From positions 1 through 5,467 of the forward strand of contig VXOZ01000004.1 in assembly GCA_009839775.1 (NCBI GenBank): a stretch of DNA of 5,467 bases, given 5' to 3'. Made by a program: the position numbers and the translations under genes. Below the pieces are notes generated by a model, which made no database searches, had not been told where the DNA came from, and was given only the letters and a program-made list of their open reading frames with translations. Positions 1 through 5,467 of this stretch are shown here, piece after piece (within the stretch, counting starts at the first letter, position 1; every line of letters starts with the position of its first letter). The stretch is from Chloroflexota bacterium (lineage in GTDB: Bacteria; Chloroflexota; UBA11872; VXOZ01).

Positions 1-377
1 AACTCACCGTCCGCGGAAAGCTTCTGAATGCGATGATTGCCGGTATCAGCCACGTAGATATTGCCCGCAGTGTCAACTGCCACCCCACTGGGCGAGCGAA
101 ACTGCCCCGGCTTTGCGCCTTGCTCGCCCCACTGCGCCAGCGCTCCGCCCTCTGAGGAGAGCTTCTGAATTCTGTGATTGAGCGTATCGGCAACGAAGAT
201 TTGACCACTTTCATCAATCGTCAAGCCGTGAGGCGAACGATACTCGCCCTCTCGTTGTCCAGTTGTCCCCCATTGGGAAACCGAATCTCCCGCGGGCGAG
301 AGTTTCTGTAGACGATTGTTGAGTGTATCGGCAACGTACATGTTGCCCTGCGGATCAAGCGCTATGGCATGTGGGGA
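1..377 (-). repeat. Tandem NHL repeats (141-bp period) inside the PrsW-like gene
   Basis: Three in-register units of 47 residues are visible: 377-237, 236-96 and 95-1, the last cut by the edge. Each runs SP-(H/S)-x-(I/L/V)-x-(L/I/V)-D, then G-(N/Q)-(M/I)-(Y/F)-VADT-x-N-(N/H)-R-(L/I)-QKLS, and the two complete units go on to a QWG motif and end EYR or QFR. A preceding partial unit (IWGELGSRPGQYS, residues 231-243) supplies the last strand of an earlier blade. The DNA of the units has drifted at many synonymous positions while the protein pattern is kept, so this is an old protein repeat under constraint and not a recent duplication. Complete NHL propellers generally have about six blades, so several more probably lie past the left edge. 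Confidence 0.9.
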
Positions 378-1106
378 ACTATACTGCCCGGGTCTTGAGC
401 CAAGCTCCCCCCATATCGCCAAGCTGCGGCGCCGCTGACTCGATTGCACGCGGCGACCAAGCCGCACAGCCCATACCAGCGCGAAGACAAGAACGAGAAA
501 ACTGAGCGGCAGTAGCGGCAAGGCCCTGAGCAGCAAGGGGAAATCGTACAGCCCGTGCAGCACTACCGGCACTACCCAGGCCAGGAGCATATGTCGACTC
601 CAACGGGTAGGGGAAAACGCATTCTGCGCGATGTAATAGCCCATGATCGCGCCCAGAGCGCAGTGAATCGGGACTGAGGTGAGCGCCCGCGAGAACGCTC
701 CAATTACGTCCCCTTCGCTGACATAGGCGATACATTCCAGCGTAGCGAGACCCAGCGAAGCGACAACACCGTACACGACGCCGTCAAACGGCTCAGCCAA
801 TCGCTTGTGCTGGCACGAGAAGTTGGAGAGCACCAAATACTTGAACGACTCTTGGAGAATCGCCGATGTGAGAAACGCCTGAACCAGGACGGGCAGCAGC
901 GGGCTTTGGGCTGCGCTGTCCACTATCGACAATACAATTGAAAGAGGGAAGAAAAGGACAATGACCGGAAGGGTGATGAGCGCCCCCAGGCCAAAGGTTG
1001 CCCAGAGAGTCGTGCGTGGTTGTGGAAAACTCTCACGGGTATGCAAGAACCACATGAGAATGAGTCCCGGCACGACCGCAGACGAGAACATCAATAGTGG
1101 TTGCAA
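1..1106 (-). CDS. PrsW-family intramembrane protease fused to C-terminal NHL repeats (3' end outside window)
   Basis: The frame stays open from the start to the left edge: 368 complete codons are visible and no stop is reached. Residues 1-215 are strongly hydrophobic, with about seven predicted helices (near 8-21, 36-62, 70-94, 106-129, 134-162, 172-190, 196-215). They carry the PrsW-family signatures in order: QESFK (85-89), FDGVVYGVVASLGLATLEC (107-125), HCALGAIMGYY (148-158) and LHGLYDF (183-189). PrsW proteins are membrane-embedded proteases; in Bacillus subtilis PrsW cleaves the anti-sigma factor RsiW. A basic linker (216-227, rich in Arg) leads into NHL repeats from about residue 244, each with a YVADT-N-RIQKL core. 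NHL repeats normally build a beta-propeller used for binding. Oddities: Gln replaces the first Glu of the usual EExxK motif, and Cys follows Glu124 where Asn is common. The TTG start at 1106 was chosen because GGGGAGG lies 5 nt upstream. An ATG at 1091 is the alternative, and an in-frame stop at 1131-1133 limits any extension. The substrate is unknown. The family call is firm; activity is inferred. Confidence 0.88.
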   Translation of the reverse strand, partial: MQPLLMFSSAVVPGLILMWFLHTRESFPQPRTTLWATFGLGALITLPVIVLFFPLSIVLSIVDSAAQSPLLPVLVQAFLTSAILQESFKYLVLSNFSCQHKRLAEPFDGVVYGVVASLGLATLECIAYVSEGDVIGAFSRALTSVPIHCALGAIMGYYIAQNAFSPTRWSRHMLLAWVVPVVLHGLYDFPLLLRALPLLPLSFLVLVFALVWAVRLGRRVQSSQRRRSLAIWGELGSRPGQYSSPHAIALDPQGNMYVADTLNNRLQKLSPAGDSVSQWGTTGQREGEYRSPHGLTIDESGQIFVADTLNHRIQKLSSEGGALAQWGEQGAKPGQFRSPSGVAVDTAGNIYVADTGNHRIQKLSADGE

Positions 1107-1111
1107 CGTAG

Positions 1112-1118
1112 CCTCCCC
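1112..1118 (-). promoter_or_regulatory. Ribosome binding site supporting a TTG start
   Basis: On the minus strand GGGGAGG is followed by a 5-nt spacer and TTG at 1106-1104. The ATG at 1091-1089 would sit about 20 nt from this site, too far for normal pairing, and has no purine-rich site of its own (the bases just before it read CAACCACTATTG). The TTG start adds MQPLL in front of the ATG methionine. The choice affects only five residues. Confidence 0.55.
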
Positions 1119-1256
1119 GGTAGAGTTGGGCTAATCGGCGAGATCACTTCACTTGAGGAAGTTCTCTCACAAGGATCTTCTCTCATACTTCTCGCTGCCC
1201 TCGTAGCTGTTTTGAAGCCAAATCGAGTTTGCCAAGACTCACCAAAACTCAACCCT

Positions 1257-1269
1257 ACTGTACTACAGT
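1257..1269. repeat. 13-bp perfect palindrome, possible operator
   Basis: ACTGTA-C-TACAGT is a perfect 6+1+6 inverted repeat, about 150 bp upstream of the PrsW-NHL start. Its size and symmetry would suit a dimeric regulator. It contains TACTACA, which resembles a BlaI/MecI-type half-site, but the complete operator of that family is not present. A palindrome this short could arise by chance in a gap of this length. Confidence 0.25.
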
Positions 1270-1326
1270 CGCCGTCACTATCCGAAACCACATTGGCTCG
1301 AAAGGCCGCCTCACTGGCATCTCCAA

Positions 1327-1348
1327 GCAAGAATTGTGCCGTTCTTGC
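1327..1348. repeat. Inverted repeat, 7-bp stem with 8-nt loop
   Basis: GCAAGAA (1327-1333) pairs perfectly with TTCTTGC (1342-1348) across an 8-nt loop. It lies about 100 bp past the stop codon of the PHP hydrolase gene. On the minus strand the stem is not followed by a T-run and is only moderately GC-rich, so it does not fit a standard intrinsic terminator. It could instead be an RNA hairpin that protects the 3' end, an operator, or chance. Confidence 0.3.
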
Positions 1349-1444
1349 GGGGCCTGAAGGCGTTCGGCAAGCCGCCACACGCACCAATGACCGGGGTTGA
1401 TCGGATTTCACCCAGTCGCAGTCAAGGAGTAGCTCTCGGTGCGG

Positions 1445-3811
1445 CTACGGCGTGTATTCTATCCAGACGGGACTAGACCACGCGCGCGGCCCCCAGGCAG
1501 GCGCGACGTTGGAGAGGTGGGTACGCCACGCCATGGACTGTTCAACCCAAAGATAGTAGAAATGAGTTCCCGGCTCTGCATCCACGTCAATATGCTGACC
1601 GGAGGCCAGTTCGCTTGTGACTTGCCACGTTTCAATCACCTGTCCATCGCGCAGCAGCATAATCTTTGCCGGTGTCTCCGTAAGCTGTGCCTTCCAGTGG
1701 ATGTCCGGCGGAGCGTGCGTTTGGCCAGCGCCACCCATGAAGACATCGGAGACCCACAGTTGCACGGCAATGCGGGAGCCATCGGTGGCAAAGCACCGGT
1801 GCTGCTGTAACGCCTCTGCAATGGCCGTACGCGTCAGCGACTCGGCGTAAATGCCGGTCAATCCCCCGCCGGTCCCCGCAGTGCGGCGATGGCCGTCGCT
1901 GCAACCGATGAAGCCGAGCCGTCGGCCGCTCCTCAACACGTGATGTATCTTGTCCAAATACGCCGGATCAAGCATGTGCACGCGCCAACCGGAGCAGACC
2001 TCCATGTTCGTTTCAGTCCATGAATCCGACAAGAACTCCCAGTGCTCGTGGTGCGGGTGCAAGATCGCGCCATGTTCCTCGGCATGCGCGGCCAGCGCCG
2101 CGAGGGGCTCACCCTCTACTTCCGTGTAACGCAAGAGCGGCAATTCGCTCTTGCCGGCGATCACCGTGCGGTGGTTTGACGTTCTACCCCCGTCTGTGCG
2201 CTTCATCTGCGACCATTCGAATGCCGGCAGCAGGACGAAATCATCCAAGTGCCGGAAGTGGCGCACAAAATGATAATCCAAGTCGTATTCCGATGCCGTC
2301 AGGCTGAGGAGGTGCTTGTCGTTATCGGAAAAAGCCACACAGTCCAAGTGGGCTTTGTCGCGCGCGTAGGCGATGAGTTCGTCAACGTACCCCTCGGCAT
2401 CGGCGGAATGCGTGGTATGCACGTGCAAGTCCGCCCAATAGAGATTGAGTTCCGCCCCCCGCGCTGACGCCGCCTGCGACCTCTCGGCCCAATCTCGGAC
2501 TTGCACGCTGGGCCGCGGCTCGAGGCGGGGCTCGGACACGCTGACGGGTTTCCAGCCATACCACGCGCCCTCATCGCGGAAAGCGGGGGCGTCGGCTAAG
2601 GAATAGGTAGCTAAACAGACATCCTCGACCGAGATTTCAGGCGCAACGCGCGCCGTCACCAAGAGTTCGTTGCGTTGATCGATGGCTGTGCCTGATACCG
2701 GCGTATAGTAGCGCGGACCTTCGGCGATGGTACGGGTCTCTTGGACTACCGGCTGCCCTTGACCGCCTGCATTGTCGAGGTAACGCCCACAGAGCACACC
2801 GAGGGTGGTGGTAGTGCTGCCATTAGGCAACTTCTTCCGTTCCCACAGCAGCCAGACGCCGCCATCGGGACCGGAAACCACCAGCGGCTTGCGCCGCCTG
2901 CCAAGATAGCCCCATACACCCAAGCCCTGCCACTCCAGCATGCCCCAGGCCAGGACGCCCAGGTCCGGCGAACCGCCAGCATCGTGCACGAGTTGCCATT
3001 GACCGTCTACCCGCCGCGCTACTCTCGCCACGGGCCACTGGTCGAGCACGTTCGCGTCACTCACGACTTCCTGCCGGCAGAGCCAGGCAACCCAGGGATC
3101 GCCCTCAGAATCCAATGTAAGCGAGGGAACCAGTTGCCAGGCTTCATCAGTGACCATAGCGGTTTCGGCGGGGCGGTCACTGATCACTTCCCGCTGGACA
3201 ACCGTTCCACTCCGGTCAACAAAAGCGCCCTGAATGCCAAATGTGCCGCCTGCGTACGCATCCCATGCGACCCAGCAGCCATCGCTCGCTACGGCCACTT
3301 CCGGCCGCTGTACCCAGCCCGGCGCACTTGCTACGTCCACCGGCGCCGACCAACCGCTGCCATCATTTTCCGCAAGCCGGATGACGTAGGCGCCTGGCGT
3401 CGCCGCCTCGCACCAAACCACCGCCATGCGTCCGTGAGCAGAGTCGGCGTGGAGGGATACCACAAAGCCCCGGCTGCCCAGCCGCCGCGGCGTATCCCAG
3501 CCGGAAATGGAACGGGTAGATCCGACCACCGTATACGCCTGATAAGAGACCTGAGAGATCCAAACACATATCGGCATATCGCGCGCCAACCCCATGTGCG
3601 GTGAGTGGCGCTCACCTCCCACGGGCGTGATCGTTTCAAGGGGTGAGAGCGCATTGCCGATGAGTGCCCGGGCATAGATGCGTTCTTCGTTCCGCTGGTA
3701 GCCCTGCCAGGCCGCCCACACCGCGTCGCCACTGCGCACGGCATGGGGCGTATGGCACTCGATGCCGTCCAGTTCCGTCGAAAGTACTGCTTGCGCAATG
3801 GGAATGGTCAT
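1445..3811 (-). CDS. CehA/McbA-like PHP-domain metallohydrolase with N-terminal propeller-like region
   Basis: This complete gene encodes 788 residues. The C-terminal half is a PHP-type metal-dependent hydrolase. Its candidate metal ligands are clear: YWADLHVHTTHSAD (458-471, with H463 and H465), FSDND (494-498), FEW (531-533, E532), LHPHHEH (584-590) and GCSDGH (636-641, D639 and H641). This layout matches the CehA/McbA group, whose founder hydrolyses the insecticide carbaryl. Most members have unknown substrates, so none is proposed here. Residues 680-788 look like a beta-rich accessory domain. Residues 1-430 contain about six to seven spaced strands of the type AVWAAW (30-35), VVWCE (131-135), CWVAW (179-183), PWVAW (239-243) and VWLLW (319-323), often preceded by Asp/Gly turns, which suggests a beta-propeller. 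No signal peptide or membrane segment is seen, so a cytoplasmic location is inferred. The ATG at 3811 is the only start after an in-frame stop 24 nt upstream. A GAGAGG at 3824-3829 sits 12 nt before it, rather distant. Confidence 0.85.
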   Translation of the reverse strand: MTIPIAQAVLSTELDGIECHTPHAVRSGDAVWAAWQGYQRNEERIYARALIGNALSPLETITPVGGERHSPHMGLARDMPICVWISQVSYQAYTVVGSTRSISGWDTPRRLGSRGFVVSLHADSAHGRMAVVWCEAATPGAYVIRLAENDGSGWSAPVDVASAPGWVQRPEVAVASDGCWVAWDAYAGGTFGIQGAFVDRSGTVVQREVISDRPAETAMVTDEAWQLVPSLTLDSEGDPWVAWLCRQEVVSDANVLDQWPVARVARRVDGQWQLVHDAGGSPDLGVLAWGMLEWQGLGVWGYLGRRRKPLVVSGPDGGVWLLWERKKLPNGSTTTTLGVLCGRYLDNAGGQGQPVVQETRTIAEGPRYYTPVSGTAIDQRNELLVTARVAPEISVEDVCLATYSLADAPAFRDEGAWYGWKPVSVSEPRLEPRPSVQVRDWAERSQAASARGAELNLYWADLHVHTTHSADAEGYVDELIAYARDKAHLDCVAFSDNDKHLLSLTASEYDLDYHFVRHFRHLDDFVLLPAFEWSQMKRTDGGRTSNHRTVIAGKSELPLLRYTEVEGEPLAALAAHAEEHGAILHPHHEHWEFLSDSWTETNMEVCSGWRVHMLDPAYLDKIHHVLRSGRRLGFIGCSDGHRRTAGTGGGLTGIYAESLTRTAIAEALQQHRCFATDGSRIAVQLWVSDVFMGGAGQTHAPPDIHWKAQLTETPAKIMLLRDGQVIETWQVTSELASGQHIDVDAEPGTHFYYLWVEQSMAWRTHLSNVAPAWGPRAWSSPVWIEYTP

Positions 3812-4057
3812 CGTGAAGAAATACCTCTCAGTTCCCTATGCCGTAACGACATGGTCGGTCTTTGCCTATTCCCTAAGAGTATCCCGACTGTGGCTTGGTC
3901 GCGTCAACCTCGATGAATATTTCAATATATAGCAATAGAAGCATTGGTCTAGAATACGCGGCCACCTTCACGAGAATAGCCTGCTTTCTGAGCCGGCTGC
4001 TTCAGAGAATTGCTTCTATACAAGGCAGCGTATCTGCTGCTCGCGCGGCTCCTAGAC
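3812..4057. other. Intergenic region between oxidoreductase and PHP hydrolase genes
   Basis: This 246-bp gap is AT-richer than its flanks around 3910-3955. Besides the candidate promoter it holds several small symmetries. GCAGC/GCTGC (4025-4029 with 4036-4040) forms a 5-bp stem just after the oxidoreductase stop, without a T-run, so it is a weak terminator candidate at best. ATAGAAGCA (3935-3943) is repeated inverted as TGCTTCTAT (4011-4019). TGCTTC occurs twice, 13 bp apart (3998-4003 and 4011-4016). TGAA-TAT-TTCA lies at 3914-3924, just upstream of the -35 box. No coding region is supported here. Confidence 0.5.
3878..3907 (-). promoter_or_regulatory. Candidate sigma70-type promoter for the PHP hydrolase gene
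   Basis: On the minus strand TTGACG (3907-3902, five of six consensus bases) is followed by an 18-bp spacer and GATACT (3883-3878, four of six). The sequence just upstream of the -35 box is AT-rich, which could act as an UP element. Initiation about seven bases after the -10 box would give a leader of roughly 60 nt before the ATG at 3811. The position fits independent transcription of this gene. The consensus used is general for bacteria and the host is unknown. Confidence 0.4.
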
Positions 4058-5467
4058 CTAGCCGAGATCCTTCAGAATCTCGTGGGCGGCGTTATGGCCG
4101 GGCACACCGCTGATTTCGCCGCCGGGGTGCTGTCCCGCGCCGCAGAGGTAGAGCCCCGGCAAAGGGGCGCGGTACTGGGAAATCTCCGGCAACGGCCTGT
4201 TCCATACGAGATGTTCGCCGGTATGCTGGACGTGCCAGATGCAGCCGTCCGTCAAGCCGTTCTCGCGTTCCAGGTCGAGCGGCGTGCGCAGCTTGTAGTC
4301 CCGGATAGATCTGCGGAAGTTCGGCGCATAGTCCGTGATCTGGTCAATGAGGCCCTCCGCCACCTGTTCGCGCACGTCATCCCACGTTGTGCCCTGCAGT
4401 TTGGCCGGCGCCGGATAGATCCAAATTGAAGCGGTATGGTACCCCGGCTGGGTCAGGCTGTCGTCCACCGCCGATGGAATCGAGTAGCTGATCAACGGCC
4501 TCCGCGGCGGGCGTCCGGCCTCCAAGTCATCGTAATTGGCGGACATCTCCGCGCGATCGAGGCTAATGACGACGGCGCCCTTGCTGGGCAGTTCGGGATC
4601 GCCGTCCCATGCGCTCCACTGCGGCAACTCGGAAATGACCGCCAAGAACTTGTAGCAACTGACGTCGGTGATCATACCCTGGATGCGTTTGCGAAAACCG
4701 CTATCCAAGTGCTCCGAGGGCATGAGGCGCAAGAACGTGCCTTTGGGGTCGAGGTTCGAGGCCACCACCCGGCTACGCACCTCATCACCGCTGCCCAGCC
4801 GAATACCGACGACCTCCCCCTTTTCAACCAAGAACTCCTCGACCTCATGGTCGGTGTGAATGGTCACGCCCGCCTCTTCCGCGGACTCCCGAAACAAGCG
4901 GCTGATCACACCCACCCCGCCGCGCACGTAGCCGTTCGGCGGCTTGATGCCCGTCTCCTCGTCAACCGCGTTCAAAGAAGCGTATGCGAATTGAAAAGCG
5001 AAAGGGTTTCTGCCAATTGCGCCCGCTTCATAGGCCAAGCGGTCCTTGAGTTTGCCATCCGGCAGCAACTCGTCCTGTAGGTCGTAAATCCGTGTCGTCA
5101 ATGCTTTCTCAAGCACGTCGGCCGCGGGAGTACCGGCAATCTTGGCGCGCACTTCATCGAGCGAGGGCGGCGGTTGCAGCCGGTAGGGCGAAATCGCCCG
5201 TTGCAACGTGTTTTTGAACTCCCCGTAACGGCGCTGTCCTTCTTGCTCTGCTTGCGTCAGGTGAAGGGCGTTATTACGGGACGAGTCATGCGTCTTCGGC
5301 CCAAAATACGTCCCATCGGGCATTAGCTGAATACCCTGGCGCGGGATGACTTCCATCCCACGCTCGAGCAATTGAAATTCACGATAGATATTCGGTTGAA
5401 TGCCGTGGACCATGTTGGAGCAGGTAGAAAATATCAACCACCGCCACAGTTCTTCACTGATCGCAGC
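4058..5467 (-). CDS. Phytoene-desaturase-like NAD(P)/FAD-dependent oxidoreductase (5' end outside window)
   Basis: The frame is open from the right edge (first visible codons AAISEELWRW) to a TAG at 4060-4058, giving 469 codons. It matches the COG1233 family (CrtI-like, including PYROXD2-type proteins). Near the visible N-terminus is FSTCSNMVHGIQP (13-25), which in this family follows the FAD-binding Rossmann motif by a few dozen residues. The middle has GGVGVISRLFRESAEEAG (183-200), then the strands of the second FAD-contacting region ending in VVASNLDPKGTF (234-245). The C-terminus has the typical flavin motif LYLCGAGQHPGGEISGVPGH (439-458). Family members are generally around 500-530 residues, so roughly 40-60 residues with the GxGxxG motif should lie past the right edge. 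A TTG at 5437 could be misread as the start but falls inside the conserved region. These enzymes are flavin-dependent oxidoreductases of hydrophobic substrates. No other carotenoid gene is visible, so a carotenoid substrate is not supported. Confidence 0.88.
   Translation of the reverse strand, partial: AAISEELWRWLIFSTCSNMVHGIQPNIYREFQLLERGMEVIPRQGIQLMPDGTYFGPKTHDSSRNNALHLTQAEQEGQRRYGEFKNTLQRAISPYRLQPPPSLDEVRAKIAGTPAADVLEKALTTRIYDLQDELLPDGKLKDRLAYEAGAIGRNPFAFQFAYASLNAVDEETGIKPPNGYVRGGVGVISRLFRESAEEAGVTIHTDHEVEEFLVEKGEVVGIRLGSGDEVRSRVVASNLDPKGTFLRLMPSEHLDSGFRKRIQGMITDVSCYKFLAVISELPQWSAWDGDPELPSKGAVVISLDRAEMSANYDDLEAGRPPRRPLISYSIPSAVDDSLTQPGYHTASIWIYPAPAKLQGTTWDDVREQVAEGLIDQITDYAPNFRRSIRDYKLRTPLDLERENGLTDGCIWHVQHTGEHLVWNRPLPEISQYRAPLPGLYLCGAGQHPGGEISGVPGHNAAHEILKDLG

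Larger units (their letters stand above)
1107..1444. other. Intergenic region between the PHP hydrolase and PrsW-NHL genes
   Basis: This 338-bp stretch contains no convincing gene. Frames of about 100 codons are open on both strands over nearly the same bases. Both use non-ATG starts without a clear ribosome binding site, and their translations are low-complexity (Ser/Arg/Thr-rich) with no recognisable motif. The region should hold the end of the upstream transcript and the promoter of the PrsW-NHL gene, but I see no promoter with both elements in good match. It contains two short dyad symmetries, listed separately. No hairpin followed by a T-run was found on the minus strand, so no intrinsic terminator can be claimed. 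Confidence 0.6.

Noticed and set aside
1..377. CRISPR array or satellite repeat
   Set aside because: The 141-bp periodicity is fully explained by in-frame NHL protein repeats whose DNA has diverged; there are no identical repeats with unique spacers.
379..735. 118-codon minus-strand frame inside the PrsW-like gene
   Set aside because: It overlaps out of frame with the membrane domain and NHL linker, whose family motifs are in the other frame.
1327..1348. Intrinsic terminator for the PHP hydrolase gene
   Set aside because: The hairpin is present but no T-run follows it on the minus strand and the stem is only 7 bp, so only an inverted repeat is reported.
1101..1400. 99-codon plus-strand frame in the same gap
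   Set aside because: It has a TTG start with no clear ribosome site, lies opposite another equally weak frame and has no recognisable domain. It is likely a chance open frame.
1091..1411. 106-codon minus-strand frame whose TGA overlaps the ATG at 1091 (TGATG)
   Set aside because: The overlap looks like translational coupling, but the frame starts with GTG without a ribosome binding site, its product is Ser/Arg/Thr-rich with no motif, and the better PrsW start is the TTG further upstream.
2741..3604. 287-codon plus-strand frame opposite the PHP hydrolase gene
   Set aside because: It is antisense to a gene with intact family motifs. Its product has an irregular Pro/His/Arg-rich composition and no known fold, as expected for a shadow frame in GC-rich DNA.
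4436..5080. 214-codon plus-strand frame opposite the oxidoreductase gene
   Set aside because: It is a shadow of a conserved gene, with no motif of its own and no ribosome site consistent with expression.
4058..5467. Carotenoid biosynthesis gene crtI
   Set aside because: The family resemblance is general. No phytoene synthase or other carotenoid gene is in the window, and the motifs fit the wider COG1233 group equally well, so no symbol was given.

Overview
The window holds three genes, all on the minus strand. Both outer genes are cut by the window edges. Base composition is moderately GC-rich by eye, genes are well spaced, and there is no plasmid, phage, insertion-sequence, rRNA or tRNA signal. 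This looks like a chromosomal fragment of an environmental bacterium. The families present (COG1233-type oxidoreductase, CehA/McbA-type PHP metallohydrolase, PrsW-type protease with NHL repeats) do not fix a phylum. A Chloroflexota-like or similar uncultured lineage is possible but is only a guess.

Read in the direction of transcription (right to left), 5467-4058 encodes most of a phytoene-desaturase-like NAD(P)/FAD-dependent oxidoreductase. Its N-terminal dinucleotide-binding segment lies beyond the right edge. A 246-bp gap follows, with a candidate sigma70-type promoter (-35 at 3902-3907, -10 at 3878-3883). Next, 3811-1445 encodes a complete 788-residue protein: an N-terminal half resembling a beta-propeller, then a PHP-type metal-dependent hydrolase domain of the CehA/McbA kind, then a small C-terminal beta-rich tail. 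A 338-bp gap (1444-1107) holds two short dyad symmetries but no convincing gene. Last, 1106-1 encodes a multi-pass membrane protein whose N-terminal part carries PrsW-type intramembrane protease motifs and whose C-terminal part is a run of 47-residue NHL repeats that continues past the left edge.

The most interesting object is this PrsW-NHL fusion. Charge distribution predicts a cytoplasmic NHL propeller attached to a seven-helix membrane protease, and the first residue of the usual Glu-Glu pair is Gln. The three genes share a strand, but the gaps of 246 and 338 bp and the candidate internal promoter argue against one tight operon. No shared pathway can be shown from sequence alone.
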